Assembly (NCBI GenBank): GCA_016861045.1
Contig: BOKP01000004.1
Coordinates: 186,001-250,000 of the forward strand
Length of the DNA stretch: 64,000 nucleotides
Source of the DNA: Actinomycetes bacterium
GTDB lineage: Bacteria > Actinomycetota > Thermoleophilia > Solirubrobacterales > 70-9
Reading direction: 5' to 3'
Below the pieces are notes generated by a model. The model had not been told where the DNA came from, made no database searches, and saw only the letters and a list, made by a program, of their open reading frames with translations. Numbering within the stretch: position 1 is the stretch's first letter; every line of letters begins with the position of its first letter. Below are positions 37,299 through 45,941 of the stretch, piece after piece. Made by a program: the position numbers and the translations under genes.

Positions 37299-38339
37299 AT
37301 GGCCGATCCCGCCGGCAGGACCGTGCTGATGACCGGGGGTTCGGGGTATCTCGGGGGCTGGTGCATCGCCGCGCTGCTCGAGCGCGGTTACACGGTCCGG
37401 ACGACGATCCGCGACCTCGCCCGCGAGGGGCACGTGCGGAGCCAGGTCGAGGCGGCCGGGGTCGACGCCGGCGGGCGGCTGACGGTGCTCGCGGCGGACC
37501 TGATGGACGACGCCGGCTGGGCCGAGGCCGTCGCCGGCTGCGACTGCGTGCTGCACACCGCCTCGCCGTTTCCCCCGGCCCAGCCGAAGGACCCGGACGA
37601 GCTCATCGTCCCCGCCCGCGACGGCGCCCTGCGCGTGATCGGGGCGGCGCTCGACGCCGGCGTCGGGCGGATCGTGATGACCTCGTCGGTCGCGGCGATC
37701 CGCGGCAGCCAGCCGGCGCTCGGGGGCGGCGCCTACACCGAGCGCGACTGGACCGACGGCGATGACGCCGGCCTTCTGCCCTACACGAGGTCGAAGGCGA
37801 TCGCCGAGCGCGAGGCCTGGAAGCTGGTTGCCGAGGCGGGCGCCGAGGAGCGGCTCGCCGTCGTCAACCCGGGCGCGATCATCGGCCCGGCGCTGAGCGA
37901 CGACGTCTCGTTCTCGCTTCAGGTCGTCGAGCGGCTGCTCGGCGGGATGCCGGCCCTGCCCCGGATCGGCTTCTGCTTCGTCGACGTCCGCGACGTCGCC
38001 GACCTCCACCTGCGCGCGATGGAGGGGGACGCCGCGGCCGGCCGGCGGTTCATCGCGGCCGACCGCTGGATGTGGATGGCCGACGTCGCGCGGGTGCTGC
38101 AGGATCGCCTCGGCGAGCGCGCCCGCAAGGTGACGACCCGCGTCGCCCCGGATCTCCTGATCCGGGTGCTGGGGCGGTTCGACCCGAGCGTCCGCACCGT
38201 CGTCCCCGCGCTCGGCGAGAGCTACGAGGTCTCGAGCGCCCGCGCCCGCCGGGAGCTCGGCTGGAGCCCGCGCCCGCTCGAGGAGTCGATCGCCGAGACC
38301 GGCGAGAGCCTGATCGCGCACGGCGTCGTCAAGGCCTGA
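37299..38339 (+). CDS. NAD(P)-dependent epimerase/reductase (extended SDR, dihydroflavonol-reductase-like)
   Basis: The 346-residue extended SDR has cofactor motif VLMTGGSGYLGGWCIAALL, HTASPFPP, the active-site Ser in IVMTSSVAAIRG, and YTRSK providing the Tyr-x3-Lys pair. VVNPGAIIGPAL and FVDVRDVADLHLRAM follow. It resembles NADPH-dependent dihydroflavonol-4-reductase-type aldehyde/ketone reductases more than sugar epimerases. The substrate is unknown. TAGATT 6 nt before the ATG supports the start. It converges with the downstream membrane protein gene, 5 bp between stops. Confidence 0.87.
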   Translation: MADPAGRTVLMTGGSGYLGGWCIAALLERGYTVRTTIRDLAREGHVRSQVEAAGVDAGGRLTVLAADLMDDAGWAEAVAGCDCVLHTASPFPPAQPKDPDELIVPARDGALRVIGAALDAGVGRIVMTSSVAAIRGSQPALGGGAYTERDWTDGDDAGLLPYTRSKAIAEREAWKLVAEAGAEERLAVVNPGAIIGPALSDDVSFSLQVVERLLGGMPALPRIGFCFVDVRDVADLHLRAMEGDAAAGRRFIAADRWMWMADVARVLQDRLGERARKVTTRVAPDLLIRVLGRFDPSVRTVVPALGESYEVSSARARRELGWSPRPLEESIAETGESLIAHGVVKA

Positions 38340-38344
38340 TCCGG

Positions 38345-39427
38345 TCAGGCCGGGGCCGTCTCCGCCGGCGCCGGAGCGCGCGTGCCGCCCCGATCCCGCT
38401 CGTGGCGGGCCAGGCTCCGGACCGTGACGAGCAGGAGGATGTCGATGCCGAGGCCGAAGACGGCGCCGAACTGGGACTCGACGAAGAGGAAGACCTGGGT
38501 GATGAAGAGCGAGACGAGGAGGCCGCGGGCGAGCCACTCGTAGCCGTCCACGCGGCGTCCGCGGCGGAGCCGGAGCAGCCCGACGACGACGAACGCCGCG
38601 GCGACGCCCGAGGAGGCCGCGATCGCGCTGCCGAGGAAGGTCCCGTTCTGCTCGAGGGTCGCCGACCGGACCTCCGGATCGGCGAGCGCGAGTGCGAAGA
38701 CGAGCAGGTTGAGCAGCGTCGCGACCGCCCAGAGGGCGAAGAGCACGACGATCGACCGCTCGAACCAGCGCTTCGAGGTCAGCTCGACGTAGCGGCGGTT
38801 GATCCGCTCGCCGAGCAGCGAGAAGCGCGAGCGCCGGGCTGCGGGGATGGCGTCGATCCGATCGATCATCTCGCGCAGCGGCGCGACCATCGGGTTCTTG
38901 GGATCGACGCCGTCGAGAAGGGCGCTCGCGCGCTCGCGGTCACGGGCGTCGAAGCTGCCGTGGGTGGCGCCGCCGAGCCGCTCGATCGCGTTCCGGAGCA
39001 GGTCGGACTCCGACAGCGTCCGGGTCCGCTGCAGGTGCCGGCCCGTCATGAAGAGGACGACGAAGACGATGTAGATGATTCCCGCCGCCGGCTGGAAGAA
39101 GTAGTCGTTGTCCTCGGTGATGAACTTGCCGAGCTCGTCGATGAAGAACCCGAACCCGATGCCGCCGAGGATCGCGGCCGGCACCCGGGCGCGGCGCCCG
39201 AGCAGGGTCAGCATGATCCCGATCGAGATCACCATGAACACACCGCCCCAGAGCAGGTGGGCGATGTGGAGCCCGCTGCCGCCGAGCTGCGGGTAGTTGG
39301 TCAGCCAGAGCTGGGTGCGGATGACGAGGACCATCGCCACCGCCGAGACGAAGAACGCCTCGTGGAGCTGGCCCATGTCGGCGTTCGTGGGCAGGTTGCG
39401 GAGCGGGTTCAGCCGATGCAGGTCCAT
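38345..39427 (-). CDS. polytopic membrane protein of unknown function
   Basis: This protein is not recognised. The 360-residue protein has six to seven membrane segments in two groups: about 25-45, 53-75, 85-100 and 110-130, then 225-248, 265-285 and 300-325. A soluble loop of about 90 residues (140-220) lies between. A striking conserved-looking stretch GFGFFIDELGKFITEDNDYFF (83-103, broken here only for length) combines membrane and acidic residues. The tail is Arg/Ala/Pro-rich. No enzyme motif was seen. ATG 39427 is preceded by TCTAAT 15 nt upstream on the minus strand. Confidence 0.7.
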   Translation of the reverse strand: MDLHRLNPLRNLPTNADMGQLHEAFFVSAVAMVLVIRTQLWLTNYPQLGGSGLHIAHLLWGGVFMVISIGIMLTLLGRRARVPAAILGGIGFGFFIDELGKFITEDNDYFFQPAAGIIYIVFVVLFMTGRHLQRTRTLSESDLLRNAIERLGGATHGSFDARDRERASALLDGVDPKNPMVAPLREMIDRIDAIPAARRSRFSLLGERINRRYVELTSKRWFERSIVVLFALWAVATLLNLLVFALALADPEVRSATLEQNGTFLGSAIAASSGVAAAFVVVGLLRLRRGRRVDGYEWLARGLLVSLFITQVFLFVESQFGAVFGLGIDILLLVTVRSLARHERDRGGTRAPAPAETAPA

Positions 39428-39487
39428 CGCGTTCCGCCGGCGATTAGATCACCGGGCCGGGCGGAATCGGCCCGCCGACCGCGAAGA

Positions 39488-39519
39488 CGAAACGACACCC
39501 CGCGAGGGGTGTCGTTTCG
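39488..39519. terminator. 14-bp perfect hairpin with GCGA tetraloop
   Basis: CGAAACGACACCCC, loop GCGA, GGGGTGTCGTTTCG. It lies 166 nt beyond the stop of the five-gene minus-strand operon (ends 39686) and 60 nt upstream of the next gene's ATG, so it is the likely operon terminator. On the plus strand it is followed by a C/T-only tract (TTCTCCTCCTCCCC). The rest of 39428-39685 has no recognisable gene. Confidence 0.7.
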
Positions 39520-39685
39520 TTCTCCTCCTCCCCTCCCCGAGTACGGGGACCACCCGAAGTCCTATTCCGGACGAGCGTGAGGACGGTCACGCCGGGACTG
39601 CAACCGTACCCGATTTCCCGCCGCTTCGTGCCGATCGACACAGAGAGGGTCGCAAGCAGGGGTTTTCCCCGCGCCGGCCCGACCG

Positions 39686-40753
39686 TCAGGCCCAGCGGAA
39701 GCCGGTCGGCGCCGGGACCGGGTCCATGGGCGAGGCCGGCAGCCCCGAGGGGACGGCCGGGTCGTTGTAGCCGGAGGGGGCGGTGTCGTTCGGCGTGTCG
39801 GGATGAAACAGCGAGGCCAGGTACTGGATCTGGCCGCGGCCGACCTCGACCTCGCCCTGGCCGCCGCCGTAGATCGCGATGCCGTTCGCCTCGCAGTGCT
39901 CGTAGACGGAGAACAGCTCCCGGATCGACCCGAATCGCGAGGGCTTCGAGTTGATCGCCCTCGGGGTCCACTCGAGCGCCTCGACGTCGGCCAGCGAGTG
40001 CAGCGGCGCGTCCCAGGTGACGCGGTCCGCGAGCGGCTCGAGCAGCGGTCGGGTCTCGCCGTTGACGTCGGGATCCTCGAGATAGGCCTCGGGAAAGGCC
40101 GCGGCGACCTGGCCGTAGAGCTCGGGGTCGGTCTCGACGTCGACCGGGGTGCCCCGGTAGTGGCCCTTGAGGTCGAGGACGCGAACGGTCGCCAGCTCGC
40201 CGATCTCCGCGATCAGCTCAGGGGTCCAGTCGTTCTCGGGGTCGAGCTTGAAGGCGAGCCCGGGGTACTTGGCGAGCCGCTTCCTGATCGGCTCGGTGCT
40301 CGATCCCGCCTCGTCGCCGAACGCCGTCAGCCGGGTCGAGCAGACGAACGTGAGCGGCTGCGGCTCGCGCCCGACCGCCTCGTGCAGGGAGAGCCCGCTC
40401 TGCCGCAGCGCCAGGTCGAGCGCCGCGCTCTCGAACGCCCAGCGGCGGTAGTGGCGCGAGGCCTCCATCGCGGGCGCGGCGGCCCCGAACAGGTCGAGCT
40501 CGCCGACGAGCGCGCAGAGCTCCCCCAGCGTGCCGGCTCCGGTCAGGTCGTGGACGGCGCCGACGTCGCGGTGGGCGATGTGGTCGAGGACGTCGTAGAC
40601 CACGTCCTCGCCGATGCCCTCCTCGCCGCCGCCACGCAGGTGGACCAGCGTCGAGGGTCGGGTGAACGACCCGTACTCGCGGTCGTGGCCCGTGAGCTCG
40701 TAGCCCTCGATCGCGATCGGCAGCGACTCGATCCGTTCCCACAGCTCACCCAT
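39686..40753 (-). CDS. enolase-superfamily enzyme (mandelate racemase/muconate lactonising-like)
   Basis: The 355-residue protein has a capping N-terminal domain and a TIM barrel with FKLDPENDW (acid-base Lys region), VLDLKGHYRG, AYLEDPDVN (metal Glu/Asp), VTWDAPLHSLADVEAL (metal Asp) and AINSKPSRFGS (second catalytic Lys). These fit the MLE/dipeptide-epimerase side of the enolase superfamily, which abstracts a proton alpha to a carboxylate. The specific reaction is unknown. Its ATG overlaps the APC permease stop by 8 nt, so it is the last gene of the putative arginine/polyamine operon. Confidence 0.78.
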   Translation of the reverse strand: MGELWERIESLPIAIEGYELTGHDREYGSFTRPSTLVHLRGGGEEGIGEDVVYDVLDHIAHRDVGAVHDLTGAGTLGELCALVGELDLFGAAAPAMEASRHYRRWAFESAALDLALRQSGLSLHEAVGREPQPLTFVCSTRLTAFGDEAGSSTEPIRKRLAKYPGLAFKLDPENDWTPELIAEIGELATVRVLDLKGHYRGTPVDVETDPELYGQVAAAFPEAYLEDPDVNGETRPLLEPLADRVTWDAPLHSLADVEALEWTPRAINSKPSRFGSIRELFSVYEHCEANGIAIYGGGQGEVEVGRGQIQYLASLFHPDTPNDTAPSGYNDPAVPSGLPASPMDPVPAPTGFRWA

Positions 40754-42092
40754 CCGTTCCTCCCTTCCCGCCGCTTCCGTCCGGAACCCGGTGCCCGCCC
40801 AGCCGCGCCAGCGCCCAGAGCGCCGCGCCGAGGATGAGCAGCAATCCCGCCCGCAGGAAGGTCTCGGCGTCGTTGTCGATGATCAGGACGACGCAGATTA
40901 CGGCCCCGAGGATCGGCGCCGGGGCCGGGGCCCGGAAGTGATCGTGGCCGACCCCGTCGCGGCGGAGCACGAGCACGGCGACGTTGACGGTGGTGAACGC
41001 GCAGAGCAGGAGCAGGACGGTGGTGTCGGCGAGCGCCGCGAGGTCTCCGGTCGAGACGAGGATCAGCGCCAGCGCGGTGGTGAAGGCGATCGCGACGATC
41101 GGCGTTCGCCGCCGGGGCAGGATGCGGCCGAGCGACGCCGGGACGATTCCCTCCTCAGACATCCCGTAGACCAGTCGCGAGGCCATGATCATGTTGATCA
41201 GGGCTCCGTTGGCGAGCGCGAACATCGTGATCGCGGCGAAGAGGTCGGGATCGACCGCGAGCGGCCCCCGCTCGCCGACGAGCACGAGCGGCGCGGTCGA
41301 CGCCGCCAGCTCGGCCGTCGGGACGGCGGCGGAGGCGACGAAAGTGACGAGCAGGTAGATCGCTCCGGCGATCGCGAGGCCGCCGAAGAGGACGCGCGGG
41401 TAGGTGCGCGCGGGGTCTTTGACCTCCTCGGCGATGTTGACCGAGTCCTCGAAGCCGATCAGCGCGTAGAAGGCGAGCCCGGCGCCGGAGATGATCGCGA
41501 ACAGCGGCGTCACCCCCGCCTCGAACTCGAGGTTCCGGCCGACGTCGGCGCCGGGGCCGCCGAGTGCGGCGATCCCGATCGCGGCGACGAGCAGCAGGCC
41601 GCCGACCTCGACCACCGTCAGCGTCGCGTTGACCCGCACCGACTCGGAGATCCCACGGGCGTTGACCGCGGCGACGACGAGCAGGAAGGCGATCGCGACC
41701 GGGACGACCGCGACGTCGACGAACTCCCCGAGCGCGTCACCGGCGAAGCCGCGGGCGAGGGTGCTCGCGGATGTGATCCCCGACGCCATCACCGCGAAGG
41801 CGACCATGAAGGTGAGAAACGGGCGGCCGAAGGCCTTGTTCGCGTAGAGCGCGGCGCCGGCCGCGCGCGGGTACTTGGAGACGAGCTCGGCGTAGGAGCA
41901 GGCGGTCAGCGCGGCGAGCAGGAAGGCGGCGGCGAAGGCGGTCCAGATCGCGCCCCCGACCTCGCCCCCGACCTGGCCGACCAGCGCGTAGATGCCGCCG
42001 CCGAGCATGTCGCCGACGACGAAGAGCAGCAGCATCGCCGGCCCGACCCGGCGGGCCAGCGCCGCGGCCCGCCCGCCCGCCGCGCTCATCAC
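40746..42092 (-). CDS. APC-family amino acid/polyamine permease
   Basis: The 448-residue transporter has about twelve membrane helices. The TM1 motif LLFVVGDMLGGGIYALVG and SYAELVSKYPRAAGAALY of TM2-3 are typical APC features, and FYALIGFEDSVNIAEEVKDPARTYPRVL is the conserved TM6-loop region. It probably imports or exchanges an amino acid or polyamine by proton or substrate antiport. It lies 61 nt downstream of the carbamoylase gene and overlaps the enolase-superfamily gene, consistent with one operon. Confidence 0.9.
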   Translation of the reverse strand: MMSAAGGRAAALARRVGPAMLLLFVVGDMLGGGIYALVGQVGGEVGGAIWTAFAAAFLLAALTACSYAELVSKYPRAAGAALYANKAFGRPFLTFMVAFAVMASGITSASTLARGFAGDALGEFVDVAVVPVAIAFLLVVAAVNARGISESVRVNATLTVVEVGGLLLVAAIGIAALGGPGADVGRNLEFEAGVTPLFAIISGAGLAFYALIGFEDSVNIAEEVKDPARTYPRVLFGGLAIAGAIYLLVTFVASAAVPTAELAASTAPLVLVGERGPLAVDPDLFAAITMFALANGALINMIMASRLVYGMSEEGIVPASLGRILPRRRTPIVAIAFTTALALILVSTGDLAALADTTVLLLLCAFTTVNVAVLVLRRDGVGHDHFRAPAPAPILGAVICVVLIIDNDAETFLRAGLLLILGAALWALARLGGHRVPDGSGGKGGTDG

Positions 42093-42153
42093 GCGCGCCC
42101 CCCACCCCCGGCGAGGTCGGCGAAACGCGCGCCGAAGGCGGGGCTCGAAGCGC

Positions 42154-43419
42154 TCACGAGCGCGCAGCGGCCAGGACCGCCCCGGCGAGCTCGCCGAAGG
42201 CCGCGATCGCGGCGGCCAGGTCCTCGTCGGTGCTGCGCTCGTCGGGCGCGTGGCTGATGCCGCCGACCGATGCCGCGAAGACCATCGCGACGGGGATCAC
42301 CCGCGCGAGCTCGGCGGCGTCGTGGAGGGCGCCGCTCGCGATCGCCGCCGCCCGGCCGCCGGCCGCCGCCGCGGCGGCCTCGGCGCGGGCGACGAGCGCG
42401 TCGTCGAAGGGGATCGGCTCGATCCGCCAGATCGGACGCTCCGAATGCGAGCAGGAGCGCCCGCCGGCGGTGACCGCCGCCGCCGCGCGCGTCTCCTCGA
42501 GCATCGCCGCGAGCTCGCCGGCCTCGGGGTGGCGGAGGTCGACCGCGACCGCGGCGCGGCCGGCGACGGCGGTGATGATCCCCGGATCGAGGTCGATCCG
42601 GCCGGTGGTGCCGACGCCGCCGTGGGCGCGGGCGATCCGCTCGACCGCGAGCGCCAGCTCGGCGGCGGCGAGGCCGGCGTCGCGGCGGCGCCCCATCGGC
42701 GTCGTCCCGGCGTGCGCGGCATGGCCCTCGAAGTCGATCCGGAGCCGCTCGACGCCGGCGCAGCCGGAGACGGCCGCGCAGCTCGATCCCTCGGCCGCGA
42801 GCACCGGGCCCTGCTCGATGTGGAGCTCGAGGTAGGCGCCGATCCCGCCCAGCCGCCGCCGCGCCTCCGGGGCGCGGCCGAGCTCGACGCCGGCGGCCGC
42901 GAGCACGGAGCCGATCGTCCGCCCGTCGGCGTCGACGAGCCCCTCGAGCGCGGCGGGCTCGAGCGTCCCCGCGAGCGCCGAGCTGCCGAACAGGCTGCGG
43001 CCGAAGCGCGACCCCTCCTCGTCGGCGAAGTCGATCAGGACAAGGTCCCGGGGCGGGGGGTCCGTGGCCGAGGCCCAGGCGCGCAGGACGCCGAGCCCGG
43101 CGATCACCCCGAGCGCCCCGTCGAGCGGACCGCCGGCGGGGACCGAGTCGAGGTGGGAGCCGACCGCCAGCGCCGGGGCGTCGCGGTCGGCCCCGGGCAG
43201 GCGGGCCCAGAGGTTGCCGGCCTCGTCGACCTCGACGTCCTCGACACCGATCTCGCCGAGGCGCTCGCGCAGGAGCCCGCGCGATGCCTGCCACTCCTCC
43301 GTCCAGCAGACGCGCCGGGCGCCGCCCGGGCCGCCGGTCAGCTCGGCGAGGGCGTCGAGGTCGGCCAGCACCCGGGCGGCGTCGATCGCCGGCGGCCCGG
43401 GAGCGGCCGGGTCGCTCAC
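42154..43419 (-). CDS. M20-family N-carbamoyl-amino acid amidohydrolase-like enzyme
   Basis: The 421-residue metalloenzyme has VGSHLDSVPAGGPLDGALG (metal His/Asp), FADEEGSRFG (catalytic Glu pair), ELHIEQGPVL (metal His region) and GHAAHAGTTPMGRRRDAGLAAAE (dimerisation/substrate loop). This matches the N-carbamoyl-L-amino acid hydrolase/allantoate amidohydrolase/beta-ureidopropionase group. It cleaves a ureido group to an amine, CO2 and ammonia. GTG 43419 overlaps the upstream stop as GTGA. Beside a decarboxylase and a deiminase it may hydrolyse N-carbamoylputrescine or a citrulline-like ureide, which is inferred. Confidence 0.85.
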   Translation of the reverse strand: MSDPAAPGPPAIDAARVLADLDALAELTGGPGGARRVCWTEEWQASRGLLRERLGEIGVEDVEVDEAGNLWARLPGADRDAPALAVGSHLDSVPAGGPLDGALGVIAGLGVLRAWASATDPPPRDLVLIDFADEEGSRFGRSLFGSSALAGTLEPAALEGLVDADGRTIGSVLAAAGVELGRAPEARRRLGGIGAYLELHIEQGPVLAAEGSSCAAVSGCAGVERLRIDFEGHAAHAGTTPMGRRRDAGLAAAELALAVERIARAHGGVGTTGRIDLDPGIITAVAGRAAVAVDLRHPEAGELAAMLEETRAAAAVTAGGRSCSHSERPIWRIEPIPFDDALVARAEAAAAAAGGRAAAIASGALHDAAELARVIPVAMVFAASVGGISHAPDERSTDEDLAAAIAAFGELAGAVLAAARS

Positions 43420-44318
43420 CCGACGCGCTCCCGGCGCAGCGCCTGGCCGAGGCAGTGGGCGCCGCCGCCGCCGAGCGTGAACATGCTCAGGTCGGGGTCG
43501 TAGACCTCGATGCCGCGGGCGCGGAGCTGCTCGTTGAGGCTCTTCGAGTACTCGCTCGAGAGCGCCCGGTCGTCGCCGAGCGAGATCGCGTTGACGCCGA
43601 GCGCGAACGCCTCGGCGACCGGCACCTCGAGGATCTCGAAGCCGGCGTCGCGGAGCCAGCGCACGAGACCGGCGCCGGCGACGTCGACGCAGACGGCCGC
43701 CAGCTTCGGCCCGAGGATCGACACGAGCACGTCGATGTGGACGAACTGGCTCGGGATCATCTCGATCCGGACCTCCCAGCCGAGCTCCTCCATCCAGCCC
43801 GCGAGCTGCCGTGCCGCCGGCGCCTCGGTCCGCTCCTCGCCGTTGCCGATCAGCATCCGGCCGGGCTCGACGATGATCACGTCGCCGCCCTCGAGCGCGG
43901 CCGCGGTGATCATCTTGAAGATCGGGATCCCGGCCTCCCGGTAGAAGCGGATCACCGGCGCGTACTCGCCGCGGCGCCACTGCTGGTGGAGCTGGGTGAC
44001 GATGGCGCCATCCGGGGTCGCCACGCTCGAGTCGCGCGCGAACACCTGGTAGGGGAGGGCGGGGTCGGGCTCGAGGAAGTGGCAGCGGACGCCGGCGCTC
44101 TCGTAGGCGGCGACCATCTCGGCGTGCTGGGCGATCGCGTCGGCGCCGCTGAACGATCGTCCCTCGGCCAGGGTCGCCTTCGAGATCGCGCTGGTCGGCA
44201 GCCAGCGGAAGTTGGCGGGAGGGCCGAGAAGGACGTCGTGGAGGCGCCCGTACTCGGAGTCGGCGCCCCAGGGGATCGCCTCCCGGCCGGAGCTCGTTCG
44301 ATCGCGGTCCCCGCTCAT
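43416..44318 (-). CDS. amidinotransferase-superfamily deiminase (DDAH/arginine deiminase-like)
   Basis: The 300-residue pentein-fold enzyme has FARDSSV (Asp96), ALEGGDVI (Glu143/Asp146), QFVHIDVLVSIL (His194) and the nucleophile Cys289 in GGGGAHCLGQA. This is the catalytic set of dimethylarginine dimethylaminohydrolase, arginine deiminase and relatives, which convert a guanidine to a ureide plus amine or ammonia. Substrate (arginine, methylated arginine or agmatine) cannot be read from sequence. ATGA overlap with the decarboxylase above and GTGA overlap with the carbamoylase below show tight coupling. Confidence 0.87.
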   Translation of the reverse strand: MSGDRDRTSSGREAIPWGADSEYGRLHDVLLGPPANFRWLPTSAISKATLAEGRSFSGADAIAQHAEMVAAYESAGVRCHFLEPDPALPYQVFARDSSVATPDGAIVTQLHQQWRRGEYAPVIRFYREAGIPIFKMITAAALEGGDVIIVEPGRMLIGNGEERTEAPAARQLAGWMEELGWEVRIEMIPSQFVHIDVLVSILGPKLAAVCVDVAGAGLVRWLRDAGFEILEVPVAEAFALGVNAISLGDDRALSSEYSKSLNEQLRARGIEVYDPDLSMFTLGGGGAHCLGQALRRERVG

Positions 44319-45799
44319 TCGATCACCACCCTCACCGTCTCGAGCGTGCGGTCGCTGGCGCCGCGGACCTGGCCGCCGTGGGCGATCGAGTCCGCGATGA
44401 AGTCGAGGGTGGCGCGGCTGAGGCGCTCGCCGGGGAGCACGTTCGGCACCCCCGGCGGGTAGGCGGCGAGCGACTCAGCGGCGATCCGGCCCTCGGCCGC
44501 GTCGAAGGCGACGGTCTCCTGGGGCCCGAGGAACGCCTGCCGGGGAGTCATCTCGGTCGGGCCCCAGGGCGGCAGCGGGGCGAACGGCTCCCGCTTCCCG
44601 TCGGGGTCGTCGTGAAGCTCGGCCGAGGCGGCGCGGAGGCCGGCGAGGAGCCGGCCGCCGGTCTCGGCGACGTTCTCGCCGATCCCGAAGACGGCGACGA
44701 CGACGTTCGCCGAGTAGAGCTCGAACCAGATGTCATGGCGCTCCCGCAGGAAGCGGGCGATCCGGTTGCCGGTGACGCCGGTGCCGCGGACGTCGATCGA
44801 GACCCGGAGCGGATCCCAGGCGTGGACGCTGTCGGACTTCGTGATCTCCTCGCCGAGGACGTCGAGGCCGGGGATCTCGCGGATCTCACGGCGCAGCTCG
44901 CGCAGCGAGCCGATCGTCTCGGCCAAGAGCGCCCCGCCGAGCGTCGCGTTGTGGCGTCTGGCCGCGTCGAGCGAGGCACCCAGAAGCGAGTTCGGGCTCG
45001 TCGACTCGACCAGGGTCACCGAGCGGTCGACGAGGGCCTCGTCGACGCGACCGCGGGGATGCGCCGCGTCGGCGCCGACGTGGAGGATCGCCGACTGGGT
45101 CATGCTGCCGCCGAGCTTGTGGACCGAGCTGAGGACGACGTCGGCGCCGCATTCGAGCGCATTCGAGGGCAGCAGGTCGGAGAAGGCGAGGTGGGCGCCC
45201 CAGGACTCGTCGACGACGAGCGGGACGTCGTGGGCATGGGCGACGGCGGCGAGGCCGGCGACATCGGCGACGGCGCCGAAGTAGGTCGGCGAGACGATGA
45301 AGGCGGCGACCGCGTCCGGTCGCTCCGCCAGCGCCCGATCGAGCATCGCCGGCATCACGCAATGGGCGACGCCGAGGTCGTCGTCGATCTCCGGCGCGAC
45401 GAACAGCGGCCGCAGCCCGCTGAGGACGAGCCCGTCGATGACCGAGGAATGGACGTTGCGCTGGACGACGGCGTCGGTGCCGAGGTGGGCGAGCGCCATG
45501 CAGATCGCGTGGTTGCCGCCGGACGCGCCGTTGAGCAGGAACCAGCTCCGGCGGGCCCCCCAGGCCTCCGCCGCGAGCCGCTGCGCCTGTTGAAAGGGGA
45601 TCTCGAGCGGGTCGGCGCCGACGTCGATCCCCTCGATCCCGGAGGGGATGTCGAGTCGCAGCGCGACGTCGCCGATCGCCGCCCGCAGCCCGGGGTCGGC
45701 GCCGGCCCCGCCCTTGTGGCCGGGGATGTTGAAGCGGCCGGGGTCGGTGCTCGCGTACCTGACGAGCGCGTCGAGGTAGGGGGTCTCGGACTGGTCCAT
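44315..45799 (-). CDS. fold-type I Orn/Lys/Arg decarboxylase
   Basis: The 494-residue PLP enzyme opens RFNIPGHKGGAGADPGL, the hallmark of the Orn/Lys/Arg decarboxylase family. FLLNGASGGNHA binds phosphate, VVDESWGAH supplies Asp197/His203, and SSVHKLGGSMTQSA has the PLP Lys228. A C-terminal domain ends with AAYPPGVPNVLPGERL, again family-typical. Whether it prefers arginine, lysine or ornithine is unknown. ATG 45799 was chosen over GTG 45808 because TACGGT lies 7 nt before the ATG on the minus strand. It is first gene of a five-gene operon. Confidence 0.92.
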   Translation of the reverse strand: MDQSETPYLDALVRYASTDPGRFNIPGHKGGAGADPGLRAAIGDVALRLDIPSGIEGIDVGADPLEIPFQQAQRLAAEAWGARRSWFLLNGASGGNHAICMALAHLGTDAVVQRNVHSSVIDGLVLSGLRPLFVAPEIDDDLGVAHCVMPAMLDRALAERPDAVAAFIVSPTYFGAVADVAGLAAVAHAHDVPLVVDESWGAHLAFSDLLPSNALECGADVVLSSVHKLGGSMTQSAILHVGADAAHPRGRVDEALVDRSVTLVESTSPNSLLGASLDAARRHNATLGGALLAETIGSLRELRREIREIPGLDVLGEEITKSDSVHAWDPLRVSIDVRGTGVTGNRIARFLRERHDIWFELYSANVVVAVFGIGENVAETGGRLLAGLRAASAELHDDPDGKREPFAPLPPWGPTEMTPRQAFLGPQETVAFDAAEGRIAAESLAAYPPGVPNVLPGERLSRATLDFIADSIAHGGQVRGASDRTLETVRVVIE

Positions 45800-45806
45800 C
45801 GCGACC

Positions 45807-45812
45807 ACCGTA
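45807..45812 (-). promoter_or_regulatory. -10 box of the decarboxylase operon
   Basis: TACGGT on the minus strand, 7 nt before ATG 45799, would give a leaderless five-gene mRNA. Confidence 0.5.
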
Positions 45813-45941
45813 TTACCCGCTCGCCGTTTCGGACGCGAGGGGTCGCCGCGCCCCGCGGCCCGACCGCGCCCGGCGCGGCCCCGCGCGGCCCCGCGGGGAC
45901 CGATCCCGCGGATCGATCATCTACCCTTGCGGCGTCGCCCC

